From: Desulfobacteraceae bacterium
GTDB lineage: Bacteria > Desulfobacterota > Desulfobacteria > Desulfobacterales > Desulfosalsimonadaceae
Reading direction: 5' to 3'
NCBI GenBank assembly: GCA_014237465.1
Contig: JABZFM010000020.1
Span: 1-64,000 of the forward strand
Length of the DNA: 64,000 nucleotides
Shown here: piece after piece, positions 8,499 to 17,259 of the stretch
How the letters are laid out: every line of letters begins with the position of its first letter
Numbering within the stretch: the first letter of the stretch is position 1
Translations under genes and position numbers: made by a program
Notes under the pieces: model-generated
Databases searched by the model: none
What the model saw: the letters and a program-made list of their open reading frames with translations, nothing else
What the model was told of the DNA's origin: nothing

Positions 8499-9515
8499 CT
8501 ATATTTCTATATTAAAATCAATAATTTCATCAAGATAGTTTTTTTTCCATGTCGCCAGATATTTTCTAAGAACCGCGGTCACACCCAATCCTGCACTCAT
8601 ATCTTTAACACATTCAACTATCGATGTCACAAGCTCTTTCTGACTGGCTCTTCCGTTGAATGTAACCTTGCCGTTCGAATATCGAAATTCCCCGGCAAAT
8701 GGATCAAGAAAATCGTATTGATCCACTTTATCAACAAACTGTTTGTTAAGCAAAGTCTCAAAATCAACCTTGATCCGCTTGTTTGACCTGACCACCCTTT
8801 CCAGTAATACCAAAAGGTCCTGAAGCATACTCAAAACACGCTGCGGGTCTTTTTGAGACTGCACTTTAGGTTTACTGGGTTTGGATGGTTTTAAAACAGA
8901 AGTCTTTGACAGTGTGGTTATCTTTGATAATTGGATTTTCTTAACATTAAAAATTCCGCCAACTTCCCGGGATCTTTTTATTAAATCATCCCGATATTCA
9001 ACAGATCGATCCAACTCACCATCGCCCCGGGCGGATGCGCCGCCAATCACTCCACCATTATAAATAAACAACAGCCCACCGCCGGAATTCTGATTTAATT
9101 TCACATCAATGTAACCGGTAACTTTTTCATTTTCCATCTTCTTGATCAGACCTTCAAGGTCCGTAAACTCGGAACTCAAATCACTGTATAATTGTTCGGC
9201 ATCTGAAAGGTTTGCCCAGTAATAAACCCTCTCGGGCAAAATATAATACACCGTTACCGAATAATTGTTTTTAGAAGCAGTCTCATTAATTTTACTTAAT
9301 GCGACCCCGCCTTTAAGCTCTACTTTTTTATCTTTATAGTAACCATTGAGCAGGTTGTCCTCATCAAAAAATACAACCCCTTCAGATGTCGGAGATTTAA
9401 AATAAACCCCTCCGGTGCCTAAAGCGCCCTGATAATGTTCCAGCAGTTTATCGATTTTAAGGTAATAGCTGTTTAAATCTGAAACAGCAGGTTTCTCCCT
9501 CGGTATTATAATCAT
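8499..9515 (-). CDS. Conserved unknown with PATAN-like repeats
   Basis: 338 aa, not recognised as a named family. Two segments, about 30-75 (GGVYFKSPTSEGVVFFDEDN) and about 135-185 (FTDLEGLIKKMENEKVTGYI then GGGLLFIYNGGVIGGASARG), follow the same helix then GG-LLF-NG-A layout as the PATAN domain of the neighbouring response regulator. The last 110 residues are helical and charged. No signal peptide or membrane segment, so it should be cytosolic. It starts its own segment after the terminator at 9585-9626, with an AGGGA ribosome site. I infer a receiver-less PATAN-type partner. Confidence 0.6.
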   Translation of the reverse strand: MIIIPREKPAVSDLNSYYLKIDKLLEHYQGALGTGGVYFKSPTSEGVVFFDEDNLLNGYYKDKKVELKGGVALSKINETASKNNYSVTVYYILPERVYYWANLSDAEQLYSDLSSEFTDLEGLIKKMENEKVTGYIDVKLNQNSGGGLLFIYNGGVIGGASARGDGELDRSVEYRDDLIKRSREVGGIFNVKKIQLSKITTLSKTSVLKPSKPSKPKVQSQKDPQRVLSMLQDLLVLLERVVRSNKRIKVDFETLLNKQFVDKVDQYDFLDPFAGEFRYSNGKVTFNGRASQKELVTSIVECVKDMSAGLGVTAVLRKYLATWKKNYLDEIIDFNIEI

Positions 9516-9584
9516 TTTCTATCCCTGTACGAATTTCTCCCGAAAAAATTATACCGGAGAAATATTATTTAATTCTCATATAAC

Positions 9585-9626
9585 AAAACAAGCAATGTGC
9601 CGTGATTAAGCACATTGCTTGTTTTT
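9585..9626. terminator. Bidirectional hairpin terminator
   Basis: A perfect 16-bp stem (AAAACAAGCAATGTGC / GCACATTGCTTGTTTT) with a 9-base loop and T-rich flanks. On the minus strand it follows the HAMP receptor gene and precedes the PATAN-like gene, so it separates the signalling block into two transcription units. Confidence 0.8.
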
Positions 9627-9648
9627 TATATTAACATATTATTTAAAA

Positions 9649-10827
9649 TTATCGTCTTCGTCTTAACCGCTCTATTGAAAATCGGAGGCTGTCCTGCATT
9701 CTTGAAATCGCATCTGCAAGGTTGCCGATTTCATCTTTTGAATAAACATCAATTTCTGCTTCAAGATCACCGACACTGATGCGGTCAGCCGCTTCCGTCA
9801 GATACTGAATATTTCTGGTCAACCGGTAACCATAGATGGTAATAATTAAACCAATCAAAACAATAGCGCCAATCAGAATACCAAAATTGATATTCATTGT
9901 GTCTTCCGCCAGTTTTTTGGCCCGATTTTTAAGGATCTCAGTCTTGCCGGTAAACTCATCAATATAAGCGGTGCTCATCAACAGAAACGGCATCCCTTCA
10001 AGCTGAATCGGGGAAACTGCCATATATTTTTCCCTGATTTTTCCATCCGGATCTTTCCAGCGATAAAACCCTTCAGCCTCTTTCATCCCCTGGGAAGCGG
10101 AGAGCACTTCCATAAATGGCGAAAAATATGGCCCCAAGGCCTTTCGGAGCATATCTATATCATCAATCCCGACAATATTTGGATTCGGGTGCGCCCAGAG
10201 CGTCCAGTTCTGACCTTTATCCGGTTCAGGCTGCTGAATAATACAGGTGTAGCCGGACTGACCGACACTCTGTACGGCAATTCCACTGAATTCAGGATCA
10301 TAGAAAAAATCCTCTCTTACAAGATCCGGGTGGTTTCTCAAATAAATCTCAGCCTGAAGCGCCACATCTCTTGCTTTTTGCATCAGCTTTTCTTTACCTT
10401 CTTCCAGAACAAGGGCGGTACTGTCATCGGTAATCTCATTGGCCAGCTTATTTAATTGCTGTTGAGAAATATAACCCGATACTGCCATTAAAAGAATCGG
10501 AAGAACAAGAAAGAGGATCATCATTTTTCCTCTTAATCCAAGCCAGCCGCTTGTGCGGATATCAGTTGTTCCGACACTGATGCTATCCGGGCGTCCAACT
10601 GGTTCTTCTTCTCTTTCCTCTAAATCGGGTTCCATTGACGGCATGCTGGGAACATCAGCTGCTGCGAAATCGTCAGTAGGTTCTTCCGTCGCTTCAATCA
10701 ATTTTGAGATCTGGGTCACATGCCCGCATTCACCACATCGAACCCTGACGGATTTACCTTTATACTGGTCTAGTTTATCCGGGTCTATATGATAAACCTT
10801 CCCACACTCTTCACAAATAACCGTCAT
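9649..10827 (-). CDS. MJ0042 zinc-ribbon, sensor and HAMP membrane protein
   Basis: 392 aa. An N-terminal MJ0042-type zinc ribbon (CEECGKVYHI, CGECGH; residues 5-36) sits in the cytosol, then an acidic linker. A first membrane helix (about 100-120), a periplasmic sensor of roughly 190 residues resembling a Cache domain, a second helix (about 318-338) and a HAMP domain (about 338-385) follow. The protein stops at RLRRRR directly after HAMP: no kinase, cyclase or methyl-accepting domain. It has a very strong Shine-Dalgarno (AAGGAGGAGAGG). Signal output may go through the zinc ribbon or partner proteins; that is inference. Confidence 0.85.
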   Translation of the reverse strand: MTVICEECGKVYHIDPDKLDQYKGKSVRVRCGECGHVTQISKLIEATEEPTDDFAAADVPSMPSMEPDLEEREEEPVGRPDSISVGTTDIRTSGWLGLRGKMMILFLVLPILLMAVSGYISQQQLNKLANEITDDSTALVLEEGKEKLMQKARDVALQAEIYLRNHPDLVREDFFYDPEFSGIAVQSVGQSGYTCIIQQPEPDKGQNWTLWAHPNPNIVGIDDIDMLRKALGPYFSPFMEVLSASQGMKEAEGFYRWKDPDGKIREKYMAVSPIQLEGMPFLLMSTAYIDEFTGKTEILKNRAKKLAEDTMNINFGILIGAIVLIGLIITIYGYRLTRNIQYLTEAADRISVGDLEAEIDVYSKDEIGNLADAISRMQDSLRFSIERLRRRR

Positions 10828-10910
10828 ATCCTCTCCTCCTTAATTTAATTGGCCGCATTGATATAATTCGGCACTTTAAACACGTATTATATTCAATTAA
10901 TATTATTCTT

Positions 10911-11381
10911 TTATGCCTTGATTTCCCGAAGTTTTCGGACCATGGCTTGCTGAAAAGCGACTTTTCTTTCTTCTCTTAAAATTTGACGGGCCAGTAAATC
11001 CACCAGTTCGGCAGCGCGGTGAGATGGGAATTTCAATTGATTTTCACTCATTTCATTGATTTCATCTTCAATCACGACATCTGCAATGGGCCCCATTGCA
11101 CGGGCCAGCTCTGCAGATAAATAATGAAAAAAGGATTTGTCGAGCTTGGGGATTGCCTCTTTTGCGGTTTCGCAAAGATGAAGTTTATATAGGCGATTTA
11201 AAATCGATCTTAACTGTTTTAAATTCATATTTAACGACTGTGCAACCTGGCCGAGGTTCTTTGTCCCGTCTAGTTCCATCAGAACCTGCAGCATTTCACT
11301 ATCCAGTGAAACTTCTCCCAAGTCAGCCCTGACTGTCCGTTTTAGAACCAGCTTGGACATATCACCTGCAAAAACATTCAT
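10911..11381 (-). CDS. Unknown protein with winged-helix-like N-terminus
   Basis: 156 aa. Residues about 20-80 (VLMELDGTKNLGQVAQSLNM then LKQLRSILNRLYKL) look like a winged helix-turn-helix of the kind used for protein contacts as well as DNA. Residues about 88-150 (FFHYLSAELARAMGPIADVV then a basic helical tail) resemble a small C-terminal domain attached to some bacterial signalling proteins and kinases; I cannot name it firmly. It has a GGAGG ribosome site and precedes the HAMP receptor by 83 bases, so it probably shares its transcript. Confidence 0.6.
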   Translation of the reverse strand: MNVFAGDMSKLVLKRTVRADLGEVSLDSEMLQVLMELDGTKNLGQVAQSLNMNLKQLRSILNRLYKLHLCETAKEAIPKLDKSFFHYLSAELARAMGPIADVVIEDEINEMSENQLKFPSHRAAELVDLLARQILREERKVAFQQAMVRKLREIKA

Positions 11382-11443
11382 TATTCAGCCTCCGAAAAAT
11401 CCTTAAATATTTTACCACTATAACATTCGTATCACGGAACATT

Positions 11444-11621
11444 GATGGCTCCGCAAAAAGTCCAAATTCTATTTTAGCTTTGGGTTGCGCTGCACTCTTT
11501 GTTTTTTCATAGTACGCTAAGTACGAATCATCACTGACGGATTTGCGCGCCTTGCCAATTTTTATAAGAAGGGGCGGCGCTTTTTTCTGTCCATCGAAAT
11601 CTGACTTTTTACAAGATCATC
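11444..11621 (+). repeat. Interspersed MITE-like repeat, copy B
   Basis: About 178 bp, starting GATGGCTCCGCAAAAAGTCC and ending CTGACTTTTTACAAGATCATC. It carries a longer central block than copies A and D (with TTTTAGCTTTGGGTTGCGCT and GGGGCGGCGC) and is almost identical to copy C at 20119, which lies in the opposite orientation. It fills most of the gap between the 156-aa and 245-aa genes, so it may split or terminate that operon. Confidence 0.85.
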
Positions 11622-11670
11622 AAAATTAAGGAATAAACAAAAAAAATTAAGTTATTCAGCTCTTGAACTT

Positions 11671-12408
11671 TTATGCGCCAAGGTTTTTGATTATCTGACG
11701 TAAGGTGTGAAATTCAGCCTTGATCTCCTTTTTAATCTGTTCCACAATGTAATCAATCGCTTCTTTGGATTCCGACGACAGCGCAGCACCGCTGACCGGT
11801 TGCGCCACTCTGGCATCAGCGCCTCCAGCAGATTCTGCTGCTTCAGCCGGTTCACCTGCGCCTTTACTGAGTAGAACCCGCTGTTTAAAATCCTTAAATT
11901 TTTTAACTTCAGATGTAAGCAGCTGCTTCTTCTTATTTTCCTTCATCCCCGGGGTCAGCAGGACCTTTTCAAAATTTTTATAAACAGACGCGACAAACTT
12001 AATGGAATCCGGATGCGCGCGGGCCTTTTTGGCTTTAATATACTTGCCGATGGATTCATGCAGTTTCAGGAAAAGTGATAGGATTTTATCATCCTTATAT
12101 TGCTGTTTCAGGCGCTTTGTTTCGACAAGAAAATCTACCATTGTTTCATCGGTGATTTCCCAGTCAATGGAGAAGACCAATGCCTTTAAATTTCTTATCG
12201 GAGAGTCATCGCCCAAATTATCCGCAGCAATGTCAACACTGGGTTTCGCTGCTTTTTTAGCCGTACTTTTTGATTCGTCAGCAACACTGACTGCATCAGA
12301 AGAGTCTAATGACACCGGAGTTACTTCGGGATCCTCATCTCCAAACAATTCATCTAACCGATTGGAAACCTCAGCACCGAGGCTTCCATCATCATCCTTC
12401 GTAGTCAA
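11671..12408 (-). CDS. Conserved unknown coupled to the MglA-like GTPase
   Basis: 245 aa, cytosolic, no recognised family. The N-terminal 65 residues are acidic and low-complexity. Residues about 70-180 form a Lys-rich helical domain (SPIRNLKALVFSIDWEITDE then LFLKLHESIGKYIKAKKARA). An Ala-rich linker leads to a C-terminal helix (about 215-244). The start is TTG, with GGAGGG 7 bases before it; that ribosome site overlaps the stop codon of the GTPase gene, so the two should be translationally coupled. This tight coupling makes it the best candidate effector or scaffold for the GTPase; function is unknown. Confidence 0.7.
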   Translation of the reverse strand: MTTKDDDGSLGAEVSNRLDELFGDEDPEVTPVSLDSSDAVSVADESKSTAKKAAKPSVDIAADNLGDDSPIRNLKALVFSIDWEITDETMVDFLVETKRLKQQYKDDKILSLFLKLHESIGKYIKAKKARAHPDSIKFVASVYKNFEKVLLTPGMKENKKKQLLTSEVKKFKDFKQRVLLSKGAGEPAEAAESAGGADARVAQPVSGAALSSESKEAIDYIVEQIKKEIKAEFHTLRQIIKNLGA

Positions 12409-12420
12409 TGTTTTACCCTC

Positions 12421-13026
12421 CTATTCAAGTTTCTTTCTCAATGACCCTACGGTTAATGCAATAATTTTTTTCATTGTTGCGGCAACATTATCTCCTTTAA
12501 CTGCACTTGCCGCAAAGCTCGGTGCTTTTAACCGGCTGTTCATATCTCTTTGAAGCGTTTCGACTGAAAGAATTGGGATGCCTTCTTCTTCCAGATCACG
12601 TTTATTATATTGCAGGACCAGCGGAATATTGAATATGCTTTTATTGAATGTTTCCAGGTTTTCTTTAAGGTTTTGAAGCGAACGGATATTCATTTCGCGT
12701 CTTAAATCCATTGAATCTGCGACAAAGACTAAGCCATCCACGCCTCTTAAAACCAGTCGTCTCGTGGCATTATATTTTACCTGGCCGGGTACGGTGTAAA
12801 GCTGGACCTTAATACTATGTCCCTTAATTTCACCTATATCAAACGGTAAAAAATCGAAAAAGAGGGTGCGGTCACCATAGGTTTTTACCGTCACCATTTC
12901 ATTTTGAATTCTTTTTTTAAACTTCTTATTTATATATTCAAGATTTGTTGTTTTACCCCCTCGGCCTGGACCATAGTAGACTATTTTTACTTGGACCTCC
13001 TTCTTTTTCGGATTTATTAATGCCAA
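12421..13026 (-). CDS. MglA-like small Ras-family GTPase
   Basis: About 201 aa. The P-loop GPGRGGKTTN, a switch region around FFDFLPFDIGEIKGHS, and the guanine-specificity motif YNKRDL are all present. As in the MglA group, the usual switch-II DTAGQ is replaced, here by TVPGQVKYN. MglA proteins mark a cell pole and control pili or gliding; here that role is inferred. A frame from GTG at 13044 is open, but the TTG used here is preceded by GGAGGT at 6 bases and yields MALINPKKKE, the usual N-terminal form. A roadblock gene lies 148 bases upstream. Confidence 0.88.
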   Translation of the reverse strand: MALINPKKKEVQVKIVYYGPGRGGKTTNLEYINKKFKKRIQNEMVTVKTYGDRTLFFDFLPFDIGEIKGHSIKVQLYTVPGQVKYNATRRLVLRGVDGLVFVADSMDLRREMNIRSLQNLKENLETFNKSIFNIPLVLQYNKRDLEEEGIPILSVETLQRDMNSRLKAPSFAASAVKGDNVAATMKKIIALTVGSLRKKLE

Positions 13027-13174
13027 ATCACCTACCTCCAGCACTCACAGGTTAAAATTTTGCCGATTATAATAAAAACCCGGCAACAAACAACATCAGA
13101 CGCTAACAAAATAAATTGTCAATAAGACTAAAAACTACAATTCTCTATTACTTATTTTCTTACAAAAATTAAGA

Positions 13175-13567
13175 TTAGATCAGAACTTGAATTCTTTTAA
13201 TCGCTTCGGCAACTTTTAAACGCAAAAATCCCAATGACACATTTTTGTTAAAAATGGTAAGCAACAATAAATCTTCTACAACTTTACTGAAGTGGATGCT
13301 CTCTTCCTCGCCTTTATGAAAAAGAAGAGAAAATTCCTGCTCCCCGATAATGTTTGCCATTGCACTGACCGCGCCATAATTTCCAGCCGCAAGGGCGGCC
13401 AGGGAATACACATCATGGCTTGAATCACCGTTTTCAAGATTAACGATTACGTTGCCGGCCAGGTCCATCAAAATGACACTTTGAACCCCTAAATCAATGA
13501 GCTCTTCCTGAAGGATGTTCTCAATTGACTCAATCTGCTGCTTATCAAATTCGATTGTAAAATCCAT
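13175..13567 (-). CDS. Roadblock/LC7 protein, MglB-like
   Basis: 130 aa, one roadblock/LC7 domain: an N-terminal helix (IESIENILQEELIDLGVQSV), the strand pair VILMDLAGNVIVNL, the Ala-rich helix SLAALAAGNYGAVSAM and a C-terminal beta-helix. This is the fold and length of MglB, the GTPase-activating partner of MglA. It sits immediately upstream of the MglA-like gene, the usual partner arrangement. AGGTG is found 7 bases before ATG. A second, more diverged roadblock gene is at 6869. Confidence 0.85.
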   Translation of the reverse strand: MDFTIEFDKQQIESIENILQEELIDLGVQSVILMDLAGNVIVNLENGDSSHDVYSLAALAAGNYGAVSAMANIIGEQEFSLLFHKGEEESIHFSKVVEDLLLLTIFNKNVSLGFLRLKVAEAIKRIQVLI

Positions 13568-13722
13568 TTATTTTCACCTCTTCAAAATATATTCTTTACC
13601 CCTCATCGATATCGAATCAATAAAGACTAAATTGAACCGAAAATCGCTGTTTTGTTAGATAAACAATATTGACTCTTAGCGTATTACTTTTATTTAATCA
13701 AACAAAAAAACAAAAAGTAAAA

Positions 13723-15087
13723 TTATATCTTACTGAAATAATGATCAACCAATTTTTCAGCAAGGCCCGTATAATGATTTACCGTCAGTTTTTTCATTCG
13801 CGACTTCAACTCCTGCGGAACTTTTTCAAGATCATCAACAAATTGGCTGATATCATTCATGGAAATACGTCTGCCCCGCGTAAGACCTTTTAATTTCTCG
13901 TAGGGATTTTCTTCTTTAAACACACGCATGGCAGTCTGAATCGCTTCTGCCAGTAACTCGGGGTTGTCTTCAAGGTCTTTTTCAAGCACCTCGCTATTGA
14001 GAGAAACTTTATTAAGCCCCTTTAAAGTGCTTTGCAATCCAATCATCAGATATCCCCAGACAGCGCCTAAATTACGAAGTACCGTGCTGTCTGTCAGGTC
14101 ACGCTGGAATCTTGAATTTAATAACTTTACCGCAAGATGCGCCATCATGGAAATTGCCATTCCCATATTTCCTTCACTGTTTTCAAAGTCAATGGGATTG
14201 ACTTTATGGGGCATTGTCGATGATCCCACTTCACCGGGAATCGATTTTTGTTTAAAATATCCCAGAGAAATATACCCCCACATATCCCGGTCCAAATCAA
14301 TGATTGTCGAAGCAATTCGAATCAAATTATGTAGTATTTCAGAAATATAATTATTCGGGTTAATCTGGGTAGTGTATAGAATGGGCGTTAACCCCAAATA
14401 TTTCGAAATAAATTTTTCACTGGCGTCAATCCAGTTAATATCCGGAAATACAAAATGATGCGCATTAAAATTACCGCTGGCACCGTTCATCTTGCCGTGT
14501 ATGTATAATAACTTCAAGTTTGTCAGTTCAATCCTTAAGCGCCAGGCATAGTTAACAAGCTCCTTGCCGGCAGTTGTCGGCGTTGCAGGCTGTCCATGCG
14601 TCCGGGACATCATGGGAATACCTTTATATTCTTTTGCATAGAACTCAATTTTATCAATAACCGATGAGATATCCGCAATAAGCTTTGTCCGCCCCGCTTT
14701 CACCATTAAAGCATATGACGTATTATTGATATCATCAGACGTACAGGCAAAATGCACCCATTCACTTAAATGCGACATCCCCTTTTCGGTCAATTTCTGC
14801 TTAATAAAATACTCAACCGCTTTAACATCGTGATTTGTCTCTGTTTCAATTTCTTTTATTTTTAACGCCGAAGCGGCATCGAATTCGGAAAAAATGGAAT
14901 CAATCCGCTTGATATCATCTTTCGAGACAGATTCGAAAGCCATTTCCGCGAATAAAAACTTCAGCCATTGAATTTCAACAAATACCCTGTGTTTAATCAG
15001 CCCGTATTCTGAAAATATTTCATTTAATTCTTTTGTATAACGACGGTAACGCCCGTCAAAAACTGAAATCGCCTGTATACTTTCCAT
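13723..15087 (-). CDS. purB: Adenylosuccinate lyase
   Basis: 454 aa, matching the 456-aa proteobacterial form. It cleaves SAICAR to AICAR and adenylosuccinate to AMP plus fumarate in purine synthesis. The superfamily signature GSSTMPHKVNPIDFENSEGN is intact around residues 295-315; TSDDINNT (about 115) and SRTHGQPATPT (about 160) supply further active-site residues. AAGGAT precedes ATG. It lies between the amidase and the roadblock/MglA genes, without obvious functional connection. Confidence 0.95.
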   Translation of the reverse strand: MESIQAISVFDGRYRRYTKELNEIFSEYGLIKHRVFVEIQWLKFLFAEMAFESVSKDDIKRIDSIFSEFDAASALKIKEIETETNHDVKAVEYFIKQKLTEKGMSHLSEWVHFACTSDDINNTSYALMVKAGRTKLIADISSVIDKIEFYAKEYKGIPMMSRTHGQPATPTTAGKELVNYAWRLRIELTNLKLLYIHGKMNGASGNFNAHHFVFPDINWIDASEKFISKYLGLTPILYTTQINPNNYISEILHNLIRIASTIIDLDRDMWGYISLGYFKQKSIPGEVGSSTMPHKVNPIDFENSEGNMGMAISMMAHLAVKLLNSRFQRDLTDSTVLRNLGAVWGYLMIGLQSTLKGLNKVSLNSEVLEKDLEDNPELLAEAIQTAMRVFKEENPYEKLKGLTRGRRISMNDISQFVDDLEKVPQELKSRMKKLTVNHYTGLAEKLVDHYFSKI

Positions 15088-15167
15088 TTCATATCCTTAC
15101 TAACTTTTTTTTGAACAATGTTATTTATCTAAAAATAGTTATATTTGTTCGCCCCGCACCCAGCGGC

Positions 15168-17141
15168 TTACCCCTTCGGCCCTTCATCTGCAGGAGCCCC
15201 AAAATAAGCTGTCGGCTGGGTCTCTTTGATGTATTTGCGAATACCGCTGACGATTCCGTCACACAGTGTACTCTGATACTTTGCATCCTTTAAGCGCTGG
15301 CATTCTATCTTGTTGCTGATAAAAGAGGTTTCAATCAAAATCGCCGGCATCTGGGCACCGATCAGCACGTAAAAGGGCGCCCGCTTAACCCCTTTATTGT
15401 TAATACGATTATATTTTTTTCCCAGTGTGCTGCACAGTTCTTTTTGTACATATGTCGCCAACCTGCTGGATTCATTTATTTTTGCGTTCTGGAGCAAATC
15501 GTTCAATATGGTTTGAAGTTCACTGATGTTTTTTTTCGATGTCGCATTTTCTCGTGCCGCAACAGTGATGGATTCATCATCCGTCGTTAAATTCAAAAAG
15601 TATGTTTCAATTCCGAATGCCCGTTTATTTCTTGAGGCATTGGCATGGATGGAAATAAACAAATCGCCCCTTTTAGTGTTTGCAATGGCTGTTCGCTCCT
15701 CAAGGGTCAGATATGTATCGCCTTCCCGAGTAAGAATCACTTCACATCCCAGTTCCTGTCTGATTTTTTCAGCAAGCTTTTTTGCAATCTCCAAAACTAC
15801 CTTTTTTTCATGCACCCCTTTAAAATAGCCAGGCGCTCCAAAATCCTTTCCGCCATGCCCTGGATCAATAACAATCCGCTGAACGCCCAATGCCAGTTGC
15901 CTTGCGATAGAAGCAGTATCCTGGCCATTACGATCTTTTTTAGGGATATCTTTTTTAGCAGAAATTTGGCCCCGGACATCAATGACAATCCTGAAAGGAT
16001 TTGGGAGTGAAAAAATATTATAATCCTCAAATGAATTGATATCGATAACCACACGAACCGTGTCCGGCGTATACTGACCGGCCCGGGCCGCCTTCAACAG
16101 ACTGTCGTTAATCGGTATGGTCTTTTTAATATTCCCCAGCCGGCTGTTTTTTAAATCAATATAAAGGCGCTGGTGGGATTTATCAATTGCAGGGTCTTTC
16201 TTCAACAGATTGTTCTGAAATGACGTAGCCCTGTCGGCATCAATAACAACCCTTGTATAATCGGGGTTCGACCAGTACCGAATGCCGGTCACGGTCGTCA
16301 ATCCGGAATTGTTTTCTTTCTCAGGCTCTGCTGAAACGGTTGTTTCTTTTGTCGAGGCGGCCTTATCGTTCGATTTTTCCGTTTCGCGGCTCAAAATCAG
16401 TGATTGAATATCACCCTTCAGTTTGTTTTCCGCTTTTTTGCTGTATGCACTGTCCGGATATTGATGAACAATTTTTTCAAATAATTCTTTTGCTTTTTGC
16501 TTATCTTTTTCCTTGAAAGAATGTTTGTACAAATCTTCATAAAGATTTCCCATCATATAAAGGCCTGCTGCCGCCCAAGGCCCGGATGGATCCTGCCTGT
16601 AAACCGATTCGAACTTTTTGATTGATTCCATCCAGTAACTGCGGAACTTTTGCTTGTTGGGATGGGAAAGCAGTTCCGTGTAACTTGCTTCTGCTTCGAA
16701 AAATTTCTTTTTTGCAGATGCAATATCATCAGAACCATGATTGTATTTTGGCAAATTTTTTATGGCTGCCAAGGCTCTTTTTTTATAAATGCTTGCCGGA
16801 TATTCCTTGACGATTTGTCTGTAAATGTTCTCAGCTTTCTGCCGGTCTTCTTTTTTATAAGAATGACTGTACAGTTCTTCGTAAAGGCTGCCCATATTAA
16901 ACAGACCGGCGGCAGCCCAGGGTCCCGACGGATCCTGCTGATGTACGGCCTCGAATTTTCGAATGCACCCAAACCAGTAACTGCGATATTTCTGTTTATC
17001 GGGACTTTTCCGAAGTTCGCTACGGCATGCTTCCGCCTGAAAAAAAAGATTCTTTGATGTTGAACCGGACGAGGCGCATGACCAGAATACTGAAACAGTA
17101 CAACAAAGTAATATCGTTATGAACGTTTTTCTTTTTGACAT
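15168..17141 (-). CDS. N-acetylmuramoyl-L-alanine amidase, lipoprotein (AmiC-like)
   Basis: 657 aa from the ATG giving a lipoprotein signal (lipobox VFWSC). A longer frame to 17252 adds 37 residues without signal character. Two near-copies of a roughly 100-residue TPR-like module follow (both with QDPSGPWAAAGL), then an AMIN peptidoglycan-targeting domain and a C-terminal amidase_3 domain. Zinc ligands are in DPGHGGKD, the HEKK glutamate and SIHANAS; the catalytic Glu is in AILIETSF. It hydrolyses the septal peptidoglycan crosslink stem. The long solvent insertion before YVLIGAQMPA may be the regulatory helix of AmiC-type enzymes. Confidence 0.93.
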   Translation of the reverse strand: MSKRKTFITILLCCTVSVFWSCASSGSTSKNLFFQAEACRSELRKSPDKQKYRSYWFGCIRKFEAVHQQDPSGPWAAAGLFNMGSLYEELYSHSYKKEDRQKAENIYRQIVKEYPASIYKKRALAAIKNLPKYNHGSDDIASAKKKFFEAEASYTELLSHPNKQKFRSYWMESIKKFESVYRQDPSGPWAAAGLYMMGNLYEDLYKHSFKEKDKQKAKELFEKIVHQYPDSAYSKKAENKLKGDIQSLILSRETEKSNDKAASTKETTVSAEPEKENNSGLTTVTGIRYWSNPDYTRVVIDADRATSFQNNLLKKDPAIDKSHQRLYIDLKNSRLGNIKKTIPINDSLLKAARAGQYTPDTVRVVIDINSFEDYNIFSLPNPFRIVIDVRGQISAKKDIPKKDRNGQDTASIARQLALGVQRIVIDPGHGGKDFGAPGYFKGVHEKKVVLEIAKKLAEKIRQELGCEVILTREGDTYLTLEERTAIANTKRGDLFISIHANASRNKRAFGIETYFLNLTTDDESITVAARENATSKKNISELQTILNDLLQNAKINESSRLATYVQKELCSTLGKKYNRINNKGVKRAPFYVLIGAQMPAILIETSFISNKIECQRLKDAKYQSTLCDGIVSGIRKYIKETQPTAYFGAPADEGPKG

Positions 17142-17259
17142 AAAAAATAACAGTATGTTGACATTCCGAAATAATAATTGAAATTCTTGAATTAAATTCC
17201 CACTATGCACTAACTTTTTTAGAATTGTGCAAAAAACACACAAAACTTCCAAACTCTGA

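Noticed and set aside
12002-12553. 183-aa + strand frame over the GTPase and 245-aa genes
   Set aside because: Ser/Leu-rich antisense shadow; crosses two coupled real genes.
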